From positions 1 through 63,282 of the forward strand of contig CATMQD010000002.1 in the NCBI GenBank assembly GCA_950073045.1: DNA of 63,282 nt. The letters are read 5' to 3'. Made by a program: the position numbers and the translations under genes. Positions within the stretch are counted from its first letter, which is position 1. Each line of letters begins with the position of its first letter. This document shows, one piece after another, positions 51,686 to 59,714 of this stretch. The DNA is from an uncultured Flavobacteriales bacterium (GTDB lineage Bacteria > Bacteroidota > Bacteroidia > Flavobacteriales > Schleiferiaceae). The notes under the pieces were generated by a model. That model was given only the letters and a program-made list of their open reading frames with translations, was not told the DNA's origin and searched no databases.

Positions 51686-51716
51686 TTAGGGGTATCACAA
51701 TTTGTGATACCCCTAA
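51686..51716. repeat. GTATCACA palindrome copy 2, intergenic
   Basis: TTAGGGGTATCACAA-T-TTGTGATACCCCTAA, 15-base perfect arms around one base, about 40 bases after the ORF6N stop. The flanks (TATTAAGGTTTTAA... and ...AAAGCATTCAAG) are also similar to those of copy 3. Confidence 0.9.
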
Positions 51717-51851
51717 AGCATTCAAGAGGTCTATTCAGGTGAGTTCCCATCTTAAAGGGAGTTTTTAGGTAGCAGATGATGTAATAATAGGCTATTAATA
51801 AGCCAATTTGCAATTGCTAAAAACCTTAATTACTTGTTAATAAGGGTTTTA

Positions 51852-51886
51852 TTTAAGGGGTATCACAAATTGTGATACCCCTTAAA
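51852..51886. repeat. GTATCACA palindrome copy 3, intergenic
   Basis: TTTAAGGGGTATCACAA-A-TTGTGATACCCCTTAAA, 17-base perfect arms around one base, between the ORF6N pseudogene and the end of the B12 operon. It may also act as a transcription terminator for the convergent operon, though no T-run follows. Confidence 0.9.
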
Positions 51887-51909
51887 GACTCAAGTTTAGG
51901 TCCTCGTTT

Positions 51910-52845
51910 CTACCATTTCCTTAATAAGCCATTAGGCAGTGCACTGGCTTCGAACTCATTTAGCACCTGAGCATTAAATGGATTTATACGCCAAACTTTA
52001 TGCGGCGCAACAAAGGCTCTTGCATCGAAAAGGTAAAGGCTCTTGCTTTCAGCGTGAAAATCCAAACCATAAAAGTTTTCACAATTTAGTCGCACTATGC
52101 CTTTCGCCTTAAAATGGTTGGTTTTTTGATGGTGGTAAAGGCTATCGCCATCGTAGCTGAAGAAGCCATTTTGGCCACCAGCCGAGCATAAAGCTCCATC
52201 TAAAATCTTTACAGAATCTACGAATGAAAGGCTTGAATCGGGATGAGACCAAGAGTAAAGCACACCATTATCTAAAGCGATAAACAGGTTTTCTTGATAG
52301 TTTAAAACCGCCCTTACATTATCATTAAAACGTATTAACTCTTGGGGAACAGCATTAGGAGCCACAATGCTTTCGACTTGCGAGGGATAAACTAAAAGCA
52401 ATTGATTACGCCAGCTGCAAAGGGAATTTGGAATACCGTTAAGGTTTTTGTGGGCGATTAAGTTTCCATCCAAATCAAGCTCTTGCAGCTTAGGTTTATA
52501 AAGGTCGCTCATCCATAAACTGCCCTGCCAAAACCACAGGTTTTTTGGAGCGCCCAGTCCCGGACTACTTTTTAACTCGGTCCAATCAGCATTACAAATC
52601 ACCAATTCATTAGAACCATTCATTACCAAATAATAGCGATCGCCAATTTTATGAGCTTCTTGTATTACATCGCCTAAGGGCTGGGCATTGGCCTGTCGGA
52701 AAAGCCCATCTTGATAAATACCTTCCTCCGGATCAAACTGACCTAAACTGGCATTACCCCACTGGAAATTTCCTTCATTCACAATGATGGCTAAAGTTGA
52801 ATCAGGTACTACTTCGGATCCATTTACCGACTGTGGCCCAAACTC
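51910..52845 (-). CDS. Beta-propeller surface protein of the B12 operon (BtuG-like), N-terminus apparently missing
   Basis: The frame is open from 52845 down to the stop and encodes VNEGNFQWGNASLGQFDPEEG, as in propeller proteins beside B12 receptors, then propeller-like blades (NLWFWQGSLWMSDLYKPKLQELDLDGNLIAH). In Bacteroides, BtuG, a surface beta-propeller lipoprotein, binds B12 and works with BtuB; that role is suggested here by position. The track start at GTG 52782 falls in the middle of this conserved segment. No signal peptide or lipoprotein Cys is present in frame before the TAG at 52846-52848, so the true N-terminus seems lost. Function is tentative and the start is not real. Confidence 0.6.
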   Translation of the reverse strand, partial: EFGPQSVNGSEVVPDSTLAIIVNEGNFQWGNASLGQFDPEEGIYQDGLFRQANAQPLGDVIQEAHKIGDRYYLVMNGSNELVICNADWTELKSSPGLGAPKNLWFWQGSLWMSDLYKPKLQELDLDGNLIAHKNLNGIPNSLCSWRNQLLLVYPSQVESIVAPNAVPQELIRFNDNVRAVLNYQENLFIALDNGVLYSWSHPDSSLSFVDSVKILDGALCSAGGQNGFFSYDGDSLYHHQKTNHFKAKGIVRLNCENFYGLDFHAESKSLYLFDARAFVAPHKVWRINPFNAQVLNEFEASALPNGLLRKW

Positions 52846-54731
52846 CTAATGCCAGCTTCCGGTCGCCAAGCAATTGTCTGGTAATCGATATCTCCCAAAT
52901 TATGTACGCTAAAGCTCAGTTTTAAATAATGGTTGCTAATTACTTTTCCATAACTAAGCTGAAGATCCTGAAGGATATAGCCAGGTAAATAGTATTGATT
53001 GCCCTCATCTAAATAGTATCGATCGGTAAAGTTGAGGGAATAGGCCAAACGCAATTTTTTATAATAGACCTGGGGATTAAAGTTTAAGCTATGCCCAGGA
53101 TTATAAGGCAGTTGATTACCTTCTGCTTGGGGATTAGAAGTATTAGATTTTATTTGATTAAAAAGGATCTGGTAGTTTATATCGGCCCCATAGCGCCATT
53201 TCCCTGAAAAGAATCTTAGCTTCCAAATAAAATCGCTTCCATAGTTCTGAACCGATTTTAAATTTACCGGCCTCCATAAATTATTTAAGGGCGTCCATTG
53301 TATCCAGTTGCCTACCCACATAAAATAACTATGTAGTTCCCAACGGCTGCTCCAATTCGAACTCTCTAATTTATAGTTTAAACCAAAGTTCACTTGATAA
53401 CTTTCCTCTGGCTCTAAATCTTTATTTCCGGCAAGATCCCAGTATAAATCATTGAGGCTCGGTACCCGGTAATTCCGACTGATGCTCAAATGTGGTTCTA
53501 ACTGAAAATTTCCGATATGCCAAGTTAAACTCCCTGTGAGCGGAGCAAATTGATCATCATATAATTCGCTTCGTAATTGCAAGTTGACGGTGCCCGCATT
53601 TGGCAATTCGAACTCGATAGTACCATATAATGCATTAAGCCAACGCATTGCATTCTGATTGTAACCATTCGATTGCACTCTATCGTTTCGACTTTGAAAG
53701 GCGATTTCAGCATCTAGCCAATGGCGCTGCATAGTTTTTAGTCGTAATTGAGCTTGGTAGGATTGGTAATTGTTTTGATCTACCGAGTCGGAGCCTGCGA
53801 GCTGAAAGCGATTAGAGGAAGCCACCAAACCCACTTGGGCTTTAAATATGAGCTTCTGATCAACATATTGTTTTTGGTATTCATTATTCCAGAAGAGATT
53901 TTCATCGGTCATCCGATCAAATAAACCGGCATTGGTGAGCTGGATGCGCGGAAGCGATCTTTTAGTTTGGCTGTACCAAATAGTACTGCTTAGAAATTGT
54001 TCTGGTTTTAAACGATAATTTAAAGCCTGTTCTAAATGAATTTGCTGGAAATCCGCATTTTGCAATTCTTGGTCCCGAGCTTCTTCTCCGGGAATACGGT
54101 AGGGATAGTTATTTTCTAATTGATGAAAGGAAACACTGGTTTGAGCACGTAATTTACGTTTACCATAAGCTGTCCAAGCTTGGTATTCTTGTCGCCCAAA
54201 ACTACCTGTTCCAGCACGTAAGTACAGTTTGTTCTTCCCGCGCTTAGACCATTGTGTATTAAGGTTTAAGGCCGCACCAATACTGCCCGAGCCTAAGGGC
54301 AAGGAGCCGGCCCCGAAATCTACTTCTAAGCTTTCCCAAGGCTTACTTTGCAAAAGAGAGAGATCCATTAAGGCGAGGTTAGGCGGACTAATATCTAATC
54401 CATTCCAATACACTTTATTATGGTTGGAGGAAGTACCGCGCACGCTTAAAGTAGCAATGCCATTGGAGCCGTAAGATCGAACAAACAATTCGGTATTTTG
54501 CTTTAGAGCTTCCGCAAGATTAAAGGCTTGGAAGTCTAGAAGACTATCGCTACTATAGGCAATTCGGTGTCCATCATTACCTTCAATGCGCGAAAACTCC
54601 AGCGATAGCTCCTTTAAAATGGCTTGCATGCTATCGCTAAGCCAAATAGCGCTACTGTCTTTTTGGGCTTTCACCTGATGGGCAAAAAGTAAAAGCGATA
54701 TGATGAGTAAATATCTCAAGGCCTGAGCCAT
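52824..54731 (-). CDS. btuB: BtuB-like TonB-dependent cobalamin receptor
   Basis: A 635-aa outer-membrane receptor that should import cobalamin with TonB energy. Signal YLLIISLLLFAHQVKAQ. The plug domain is SLLDFQAFNLAEALKQNTELFVRSYGSNGIATLSVRGTSSNHNKVYWNGLDI ... FGAGSLPLGSGSIGAALNL. A barrel with many aromatic strands follows. It lies in the transcript led by the cobalamin riboswitch, which supports the B12 substrate. The end IAWRPEAGIRSLGHSR lacks the last beta-strand that normally closes the barrel after the RPmPGRn-like motif; the next gene also lacks its N-terminus, as if one deletion removed both. The start overlaps the upstream gene by 16 bases. Confidence 0.82.
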   Translation of the reverse strand: MAQALRYLLIISLLLFAHQVKAQKDSSAIWLSDSMQAILKELSLEFSRIEGNDGHRIAYSSDSLLDFQAFNLAEALKQNTELFVRSYGSNGIATLSVRGTSSNHNKVYWNGLDISPPNLALMDLSLLQSKPWESLEVDFGAGSLPLGSGSIGAALNLNTQWSKRGKNKLYLRAGTGSFGRQEYQAWTAYGKRKLRAQTSVSFHQLENNYPYRIPGEEARDQELQNADFQQIHLEQALNYRLKPEQFLSSTIWYSQTKRSLPRIQLTNAGLFDRMTDENLFWNNEYQKQYVDQKLIFKAQVGLVASSNRFQLAGSDSVDQNNYQSYQAQLRLKTMQRHWLDAEIAFQSRNDRVQSNGYNQNAMRWLNALYGTIEFELPNAGTVNLQLRSELYDDQFAPLTGSLTWHIGNFQLEPHLSISRNYRVPSLNDLYWDLAGNKDLEPEESYQVNFGLNYKLESSNWSSRWELHSYFMWVGNWIQWTPLNNLWRPVNLKSVQNYGSDFIWKLRFFSGKWRYGADINYQILFNQIKSNTSNPQAEGNQLPYNPGHSLNFNPQVYYKKLRLAYSLNFTDRYYLDEGNQYYLPGYILQDLQLSYGKVISNHYLKLSFSVHNLGDIDYQTIAWRPEAGIRSLGHSR

Positions 54732-55663
54732 AATTTACTGCGCTTTTGATCGCCGTCCTTAAAATTATATTGCAGAATATAAAGCCCAGCAGGTACTCCG
54801 TCTAGCGAAAGCGTAGAACCGGTAGCTATTTTAATGATGGTACCATTAAGGCTAAGCAAATGCATACTTTCTGCCTTTTCTACGCTAACTCTTGTTTTGG
54901 CTGGATTAGGGTAAGGAAGTTGGGCTTGGGTCTTAAATTCGTTAATTCCGATGGAATTAGGATTTAGGAAAGCCAAGGCATCTAAATCGAAGCCACCTGA
55001 GGCAAAAGCGGTAGGGTAGGGCTCATTTATAATTCGGCCTTGTGCATCGCGACTGGCAAATTGAGGATCGATGCTGCCAATAGCATCTACAATTCGAATA
55101 TAACGCACGGTATCCAGCTGCGGAAGCTCTGCTAAGTCAAAAGGTTGACCATAATCAGCCCGGTATTTTCCTGCTAAGTTTTTCACATAACTGGGCTCAC
55201 TAGAACCAAAAGCCCCAGTTTGAACTGAGGTATCTAAAAGACAAGTAGCCGGAAAACGATAAAATGTTTGGCCATCGGCACTCACTTCAACAAAGGCAAA
55301 TTCTAGAAAAACATCGCTAAAGCTGTTTTCGAAAATGGCAAATTCTGGCCCAGCTTGATTGTAGATTGGGGTACTAAGGTAAAAGGTAGCCAGACCACTA
55401 TCACCAAGACTCACCACTTGGCCATCGGCATAGCCCAATGCGAGACTAGAGTCGCCATGACTACTAAATCCCAAGCTTTTATTAGCAATATCGAGATAGC
55501 CTCTCTGGATAATAACCGAATCGGCCCAATAGCTAATGAGGGAGCTGTCCTTGTGGATGGCGCTTGTACCGGGTATTCCAGCTGCCGGAGCAAAAGGACC
55601 CTGAGACTGTGCATGCAATCCCAGGGTGGTTAAAAAGAGCAGTATTCCGAAAAGGAAGCGCAT
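54716..55663 (-). CDS. T9SS-sorted surface protein of the B12 operon
   Basis: A 315-aa exported protein. Signal MRFLFGILLFLTTLGLHAQ. The middle is a discoidin/jelly-roll-like surface domain of a type often found beside BtuB-like receptors in Bacteroidota: GPEFAIFENSFSDVFLEFAFVEVSADGQTFYRFP, VRYIRIVDAIGS, and FASGGFDLDALAFLN. The C-terminus QLPYPNPAKTRVSVEKAE...KLWLRP is the T9SS sorting domain. The start of the track (55726) is too early; ATG 55663 shares one base with the TAA of the preceding gene (TAATG). It probably supports cobalamin capture at the surface. Confidence 0.78.
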   Translation of the reverse strand: MRFLFGILLFLTTLGLHAQSQGPFAPAAGIPGTSAIHKDSSLISYWADSVIIQRGYLDIANKSLGFSSHGDSSLALGYADGQVVSLGDSGLATFYLSTPIYNQAGPEFAIFENSFSDVFLEFAFVEVSADGQTFYRFPATCLLDTSVQTGAFGSSEPSYVKNLAGKYRADYGQPFDLAELPQLDTVRYIRIVDAIGSIDPQFASRDAQGRIINEPYPTAFASGGFDLDALAFLNPNSIGINEFKTQAQLPYPNPAKTRVSVEKAESMHLLSLNGTIIKIATGSTLSLDGVPAGLYILQYNFKDGDQKRSKLWLRP

Positions 55664-56766
55664 TAGTTTAAGATCAGTCGCTTGGAAACTCCATCTATAT
55701 TGATGATGTAAAATCCACGTTTCCAATCTTCCACATTTAAAGTATGCTGACCATTTACAGTAGCTTGATAAACTTTTTGGCCTTTTGAGTTAAATACCAA
55801 AAGCTCATTATTTCCCTCAGCTTTAATCTGTACTTGGTTTACCGCAGGATTAGGATAAAGCTTAAGCTGAACCAAATTCTGCTCAGGCGAGCTTACAGGC
55901 ATATCATTATTAGGTACTCGTGGACGCAAGGCTGGAGCAAAGTCTGTATAACTGCAACCAAATAATTCGCCAGCTTTTACATAGGTACTTATGCCAGCAT
56001 TCATATACCAGTTTCCCACATTTGTAGCACTCCAGGTGCTCCAATAATCTGGCGAACCGCCGATGCCACTCCAAGAATTGTAGGTGATATCATTTAAGAA
56101 ACCCGCGGCATTTACGCTTAAGCCCGCTATTGCCTGATCAAGATCGCTTAAAACCTGAGAAGCTTGAACGGAATCATTAAAGAGGTAGCCAAAAACGAAT
56201 CGGCCGCTGTCGGTGCTCGATTGAAAATCAATAAATAGGGCAAGACTATCGCTACCAGATCCAATCCATTGATCAACCATCGTAAAGTTGAAGGAGTTTG
56301 GATCGAAAGCAGCAATTGGCTGTCCGGGAACTGCAGCGGGATTAAAATCGGTGTAGCTTAATGCAAACCACTCACCATCTACCAATGGAGTAGCAATACC
56401 GGCATTCATTACTAAACTAGAGGTGTCGGCACCACTCCAAGTACTCCAATAGTCGGGTTGACCTGCGAGGCCAGCATGTTCGCCGTAAATAATGTCGTTT
56501 AAGAAACCACCGGCAATGGCCACTTGTAGGTTTTCATCAGCGGCAGCTACAGTGTTTAAGAGGTCTTCTCCGGTTTGAGCACCAGAATAGGCATAGCCCC
56601 AAACATAGCTAGAGTCGGAAGTTCCGTCATTAAAGTCGATGACCAAAAGGGTGCTGTCGGTACCGGAGCCAATCCAGAATTGTACATCGGAATAATTGAA
56701 CTGTGCAGAAAGGGGCCTGATCAAAAGGATTACGATCACTAGCCCAAGGAATAATTTTTTGTCCAT
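55663..56766 (-). CDS. Duplicated-domain T9SS-sorted protein leading the B12 operon
   Basis: A 367-aa exported protein, signal MDKKLFLGLVIVILLIRPLSA. It contains two tandem homologous domains of about 130 residues. Both have DxWIGSGxDS, then a GY... strand, GFLNDIxY, GxPDYWSTWS, xMNAGI and SYTDFxPA: domain 1 WIGSGTDSTLLVIDF ... GFLNDIIYGEHAG; domain 2 WIGSGSDSLALFIDF ... GFLNDITYNSWSG. I do not recognise the domain family. The end KLYPNPAVNQVQIKAEG...VSKRLILN is a T9SS tail. It is the first gene after the cobalamin riboswitch, so a cobalamin-related surface role is likely. The track start 56823 is too early. Confidence 0.75.
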   Translation of the reverse strand: MDKKLFLGLVIVILLIRPLSAQFNYSDVQFWIGSGTDSTLLVIDFNDGTSDSSYVWGYAYSGAQTGEDLLNTVAAADENLQVAIAGGFLNDIIYGEHAGLAGQPDYWSTWSGADTSSLVMNAGIATPLVDGEWFALSYTDFNPAAVPGQPIAAFDPNSFNFTMVDQWIGSGSDSLALFIDFQSSTDSGRFVFGYLFNDSVQASQVLSDLDQAIAGLSVNAAGFLNDITYNSWSGIGGSPDYWSTWSATNVGNWYMNAGISTYVKAGELFGCSYTDFAPALRPRVPNNDMPVSSPEQNLVQLKLYPNPAVNQVQIKAEGNNELLVFNSKGQKVYQATVNGQHTLNVEDWKRGFYIINIDGVSKRLILN

Positions 56767-56889
56767 GTAAACATGAATTAAAAGGGTTGAACAAAATATT
56801 CCAGGGGAAAAAGAAAAGCACAAAAATTCGGGCTAGCCGAAATTCGGAGCTTAATGCTTTTATCCTGAAAGCTTTAAGTATGTGCTAAT

Positions 56890-57040
56890 GGCAGGGCTTC
56901 TGACTTATCTCACTTTTAAGGCCTTCCCGCATAAACAGTGGCATTGTCTTAAAAGCTTATGAGAATCACAGCTTCAGGAAAAGTCCCGGAATCACACCGG
57001 CTTCCCTTTTAATTTCAAGGTGGGACATGCATCCTGCCTT
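56890..57040 (-). ncRNA. Cobalamin riboswitch
   Basis: Read on the minus strand: closing stem GGCAGG...CCTGCC; the conserved GGGAAGCCGGTGTGATTCCGG core; GACTTTTCCTGAAGCTGTGATTC; AATGCCACTG followed by GGGAAGG; and AAGTCAGAAGCCCTGCC at the 3' end. These are the cobalamin (B12) riboswitch consensus blocks in order. It lies 124 bases before the first gene of the B12 operon, and probably reduces its expression when cobalamin is plentiful. Confidence 0.93.
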
Positions 57041-57057
57041 AAAAACCAAAAGCAGGG

Positions 57058-57065
57058 CAAAAGTA
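57058..57065 (-). promoter_or_regulatory. -7 element of the B12-riboswitch promoter
   Basis: TACTTTTG on the minus strand, an exact TAnnTTTG match, 18 bases before the riboswitch's first stem and seven bases after the stop of the UmuD-like gene. No clear -33 TTG is seen. Confidence 0.55.
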
Positions 57066-57071
57066 GAAGAA

Positions 57072-57497
57072 TTATTGGAGCTTCTTGATTAATCCTGTAA
57101 CAACTCCCCAAATTCGAAAATCCATAAATTGAGTAATCCTCAATGGCTCGAAATCCGGATTTTCGGGTTGAAGGTAGTATCCATCTGATTTTTTGAGCAG
57201 TCGTTTTACTGTATAATCGCCATTAATAACAGCCAGTATAATCTGACCATCACGGGCTTGGACTTCTTTATCAACGATAAGTAAATCCCCATCGTCAATA
57301 CCTGCTCCAACCATAGATTGACCGCTAACGCGCACACAGAATGTGGCCTTAGGATTTTTCACCAACTCTTGGGAAATGTTAATGCTGTCGGGGAAATACT
57401 CCTGAACATAGGATGGATTTCCGGCGGCTACGCCTACATCAAAAAATGGAATTTCAATTCCCGCTTCAGCTTCGATATCGTAAATGGCTACAGACAT
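57072..57497 (-). CDS. umuD: UmuD-like autoproteolytic protein
   Basis: A 141-aa LexA/UmuD-like protein with the S24 peptidase dyad: Ser in RVSGQSMVGAGI and Lys in INGDYTVKRLLKK. In UmuD, RecA-stimulated self-cleavage at an N-terminal site (here AAGNPSYV region, likely between A and G) yields a subunit of a translesion polymerase with UmuC. There is no N-terminal winged helix, which excludes LexA. ATG 57497 is preferred to the track's 57524. No umuC is present next to it, which is unusual. Whether it is expressed from an SOS-type promoter is not visible. Confidence 0.85.
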   Translation of the reverse strand: MSVAIYDIEAEAGIEIPFFDVGVAAGNPSYVQEYFPDSINISQELVKNPKATFCVRVSGQSMVGAGIDDGDLLIVDKEVQARDGQIILAVINGDYTVKRLLKKSDGYYLQPENPDFEPLRITQFMDFRIWGVVTGLIKKLQ

Positions 57498-57558
57498 AAT
57501 TCGGATTGAGCTGGAAATTAGCAATTTAAAGAGGGTGGATTTGGATTATGTACTAAGC

Positions 57559-58404
57559 TTATGCACCCTTTAATGTTAATAAGTCGGATAGTTTTTCAAA
57601 GTCCTCAGGATATAATTGATCGAGCACTTCTACATAAGGACGGTTGTGGTAAAAACCCCTATCATAGTTAGTAATTGCCTTTGTGAGGTATTCTCGAGAT
57701 TTGGGATATTGATGATTGGAGTAGGCAATAAGGGCCAGGTGGTAATGGGCATCAGCTGATTCGGGATAAACTTCCAGCATCCGCTTTAGGGATTCTACCG
57801 TTGGCTGATAGTTGTAGCCATACTCTTTTAAGGAAAGAGCCAAATAAAGATGGGCATTGGCATCCACCCACTCGGCACCAACCTCGGTGCTTATCCGATC
57901 AATGTATTTCTCCAAATACTTAATGGCATTAGGATAGTTTTTGGCGCCATAATAAGCTACTCCTCGCATGTAATCATGATCTTGAGCCTGGGAGTTGTTA
58001 ATGGTTCCCGTTATAGAATCCATTTGGTCGAAATCGGCAATAGCCCTTTTATAATCGCGGTAAAAGTAGAGGTAGAGGTAGCCCCTGAATCCCATCCAAG
58101 GGTCGGGTTTTAATTCGGCCGCTTTGGCGTAGAAATAGAACATTTCATCGGCCAGGCCACGCTTTACTCTAGCGGTCCCCATTTCTCGCCAAAAGTCACC
58201 ATTGCTAGAGTCTAAGCTTAAAGCTTCTTTAATATGAAACTGCTCTGGGACCGAGCCTTGATAATGATAGCTTACTCCATTTAAAACGGACTCCGCGAGC
58301 TGCGCTTTTTCGGATTCTTTAATGTCTTTTTTATACCACTGATGAGGCTGGCTGCAAGATGCCAGCAGCATCAGGCTAAGGCAGAATATCGATAATCGTC
58401 GCAT
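57559..58404 (-). CDS. TPR-repeat lipoprotein
   Basis: A 281-aa lipoprotein with signal FCLSLMLLASC. Several TPR-like helices: DGDFWREMGTARVKRGLADEMFYFYAKAAELKP (read NGDFW...), YLYFYRDYKRAIADFDQMDS, MRGVAYYGAKNYPNAIKYLEKYI, ADAHYHLALIAYSNHQYPKSREYLTKAI. It probably mediates protein contacts at the envelope. It overlaps the upstream lipoprotein gene by 29 bases, so the two are cotranscribed. No specific partner can be named. Confidence 0.82.
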   Translation of the reverse strand: MRRLSIFCLSLMLLASCSQPHQWYKKDIKESEKAQLAESVLNGVSYHYQGSVPEQFHIKEALSLDSSNGDFWREMGTARVKRGLADEMFYFYAKAAELKPDPWMGFRGYLYLYFYRDYKRAIADFDQMDSITGTINNSQAQDHDYMRGVAYYGAKNYPNAIKYLEKYIDRISTEVGAEWVDANAHLYLALSLKEYGYNYQPTVESLKRMLEVYPESADAHYHLALIAYSNHQYPKSREYLTKAITNYDRGFYHNRPYVEVLDQLYPEDFEKLSDLLTLKGA

Positions 58405-59482
58405 CTTTAATTTTTAAGGTGATATAGGCGTAAGAATCGCGATTCTCCCCGCGAATTACCGTGGGCTGCCAGTTTTCGAGATTATTTAAAAACTCGAAGA
58501 TGTCTTGTACTGCTTCTTCTGGCAAGCTTTGTTTTTGGTAATTGAAATCATAGGCTTCGGCAATAAATCGCCCGGCCTTACCTTGGCAAGAAATGACAAA
58601 TCGGAAGGTGAGCATGCCCTCGAAGTTTTTGAAAATACTAGGGTCAACTGCCTTTTTCAACCGATTTACTAGAACCTTCTTACCCTCGGAGTAAGCAGCA
58701 TCTGGTTCGCCATTATAATAGTCGGCGATAGATTTTTCTTCCCCACAAAGTTTAAAATCGACATGGCTTCCCAAGATTTTATTTGGGTCGATATAGGCTA
58801 CCCGTTTTTCGCCGTGATAGGCTCTTTTTTTAAACTCCGAAAGCGGCATTTGTTCCATGAGCTCTGTCTCGTAGATGCCTTCATTTCCTTGTTCCCAGCC
58901 ATAGTAGAAGCCTAATCCTTGGAGATAGATTTCCTTGGCTTTCCAGTCATTAAGGGTGCTATCGGTTTCTAAATTCCGGTAGGAGCGATTAAAGGAAAAC
59001 TGCAAGCCTTTCTTAGCCTCGATAAGGGTGTCGATTCGATTAAATTGATGGCTAATGTATTGATGTTCTTGATCTTGGTAATTGTAATTCTCTTTGTAAA
59101 AGGAACTAGCGCTATCGCGAAAGTTTTTCACTGCTCCCGCTTCAATGCGCACTTCCAGAGTGTCGCCATTTGCGATATACCAAGCCGAATCTACATGTAA
59201 AGAGGCTTCATCAATATGAAAGTACTGCCAGCCAACCAGCTCAAAGCCGGCATTAAAGTTCTTCACTTCGAGTACTTCATTATCTAGGATTTGATAAGTG
59301 GCATAGGACAAGCGCGTGCGCTGTTCCAGCGTATTATCATAGGGCTTAAAGTGGTTATAATACTTGTTGGCGATCCCTTCTTCTAAAATTTTAGAGGGCG
59401 GTAAATGGTCTAGTACCGGATTGTTGTTCATCTGGCAAGCCACCAAGGTAAAACTTGAAAGTAGCGGGATTAGTTTTTTCAT
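58376..59482 (-). CDS. Lipoprotein of unknown function
   Basis: A 368-aa lipoprotein: signal LIPLLSSFTLVAC with the lipid-bearing Cys. The bulk has no motif I recognise. The C-terminal 100 residues (FKNFEGMLTFRFVISCQGKAGRFIAEAYDFNYQKQSLPEEAVQDIFEFLNNLENWQPT) resemble a TonB C-terminal/gldM-like alpha-beta fold, though this is weak. It overlaps the following TPR lipoprotein gene by 29 bases. Confidence 0.6.
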   Translation of the reverse strand: MKKLIPLLSSFTLVACQMNNNPVLDHLPPSKILEEGIANKYYNHFKPYDNTLEQRTRLSYATYQILDNEVLEVKNFNAGFELVGWQYFHIDEASLHVDSAWYIANGDTLEVRIEAGAVKNFRDSASSFYKENYNYQDQEHQYISHQFNRIDTLIEAKKGLQFSFNRSYRNLETDSTLNDWKAKEIYLQGLGFYYGWEQGNEGIYETELMEQMPLSEFKKRAYHGEKRVAYIDPNKILGSHVDFKLCGEEKSIADYYNGEPDAAYSEGKKVLVNRLKKAVDPSIFKNFEGMLTFRFVISCQGKAGRFIAEAYDFNYQKQSLPEEAVQDIFEFLNNLENWQPTVIRGENRDSYAYITLKIKDATIIDILP

Positions 59483-59714
59483 CGGTGGGTGAAAATACTA
59501 AAACTTAGACCGCTCACTGTGTTCGCTTTTAGATTCTAGAGGCTAGATCGTTCACTATTAGATTTGATTTTGGTGGAATTCTGTTTTTTGCAGATAGTGA
59601 AGGTATTTGATAAGGTAAAGCTCTGTGGTTTTTAAGTCTCCTTGTTGCAGAAAGCAAAGGTTTCAATTCCCAAATCTTTAGGTAGGGTAGCTTTCCCTCA
59701 TAGCGACCACGGGC

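Noticed and set aside
51686-51886. CRISPR array
   Set aside because: Only two intergenic palindromes with a 135-base interval; no repeat-spacer periodicity and no cas genes.
57072-57497. LexA repressor
   Set aside because: Has the S24 Ser-Lys dyad but lacks the N-terminal DNA-binding helix-turn-helix domain and is too short.
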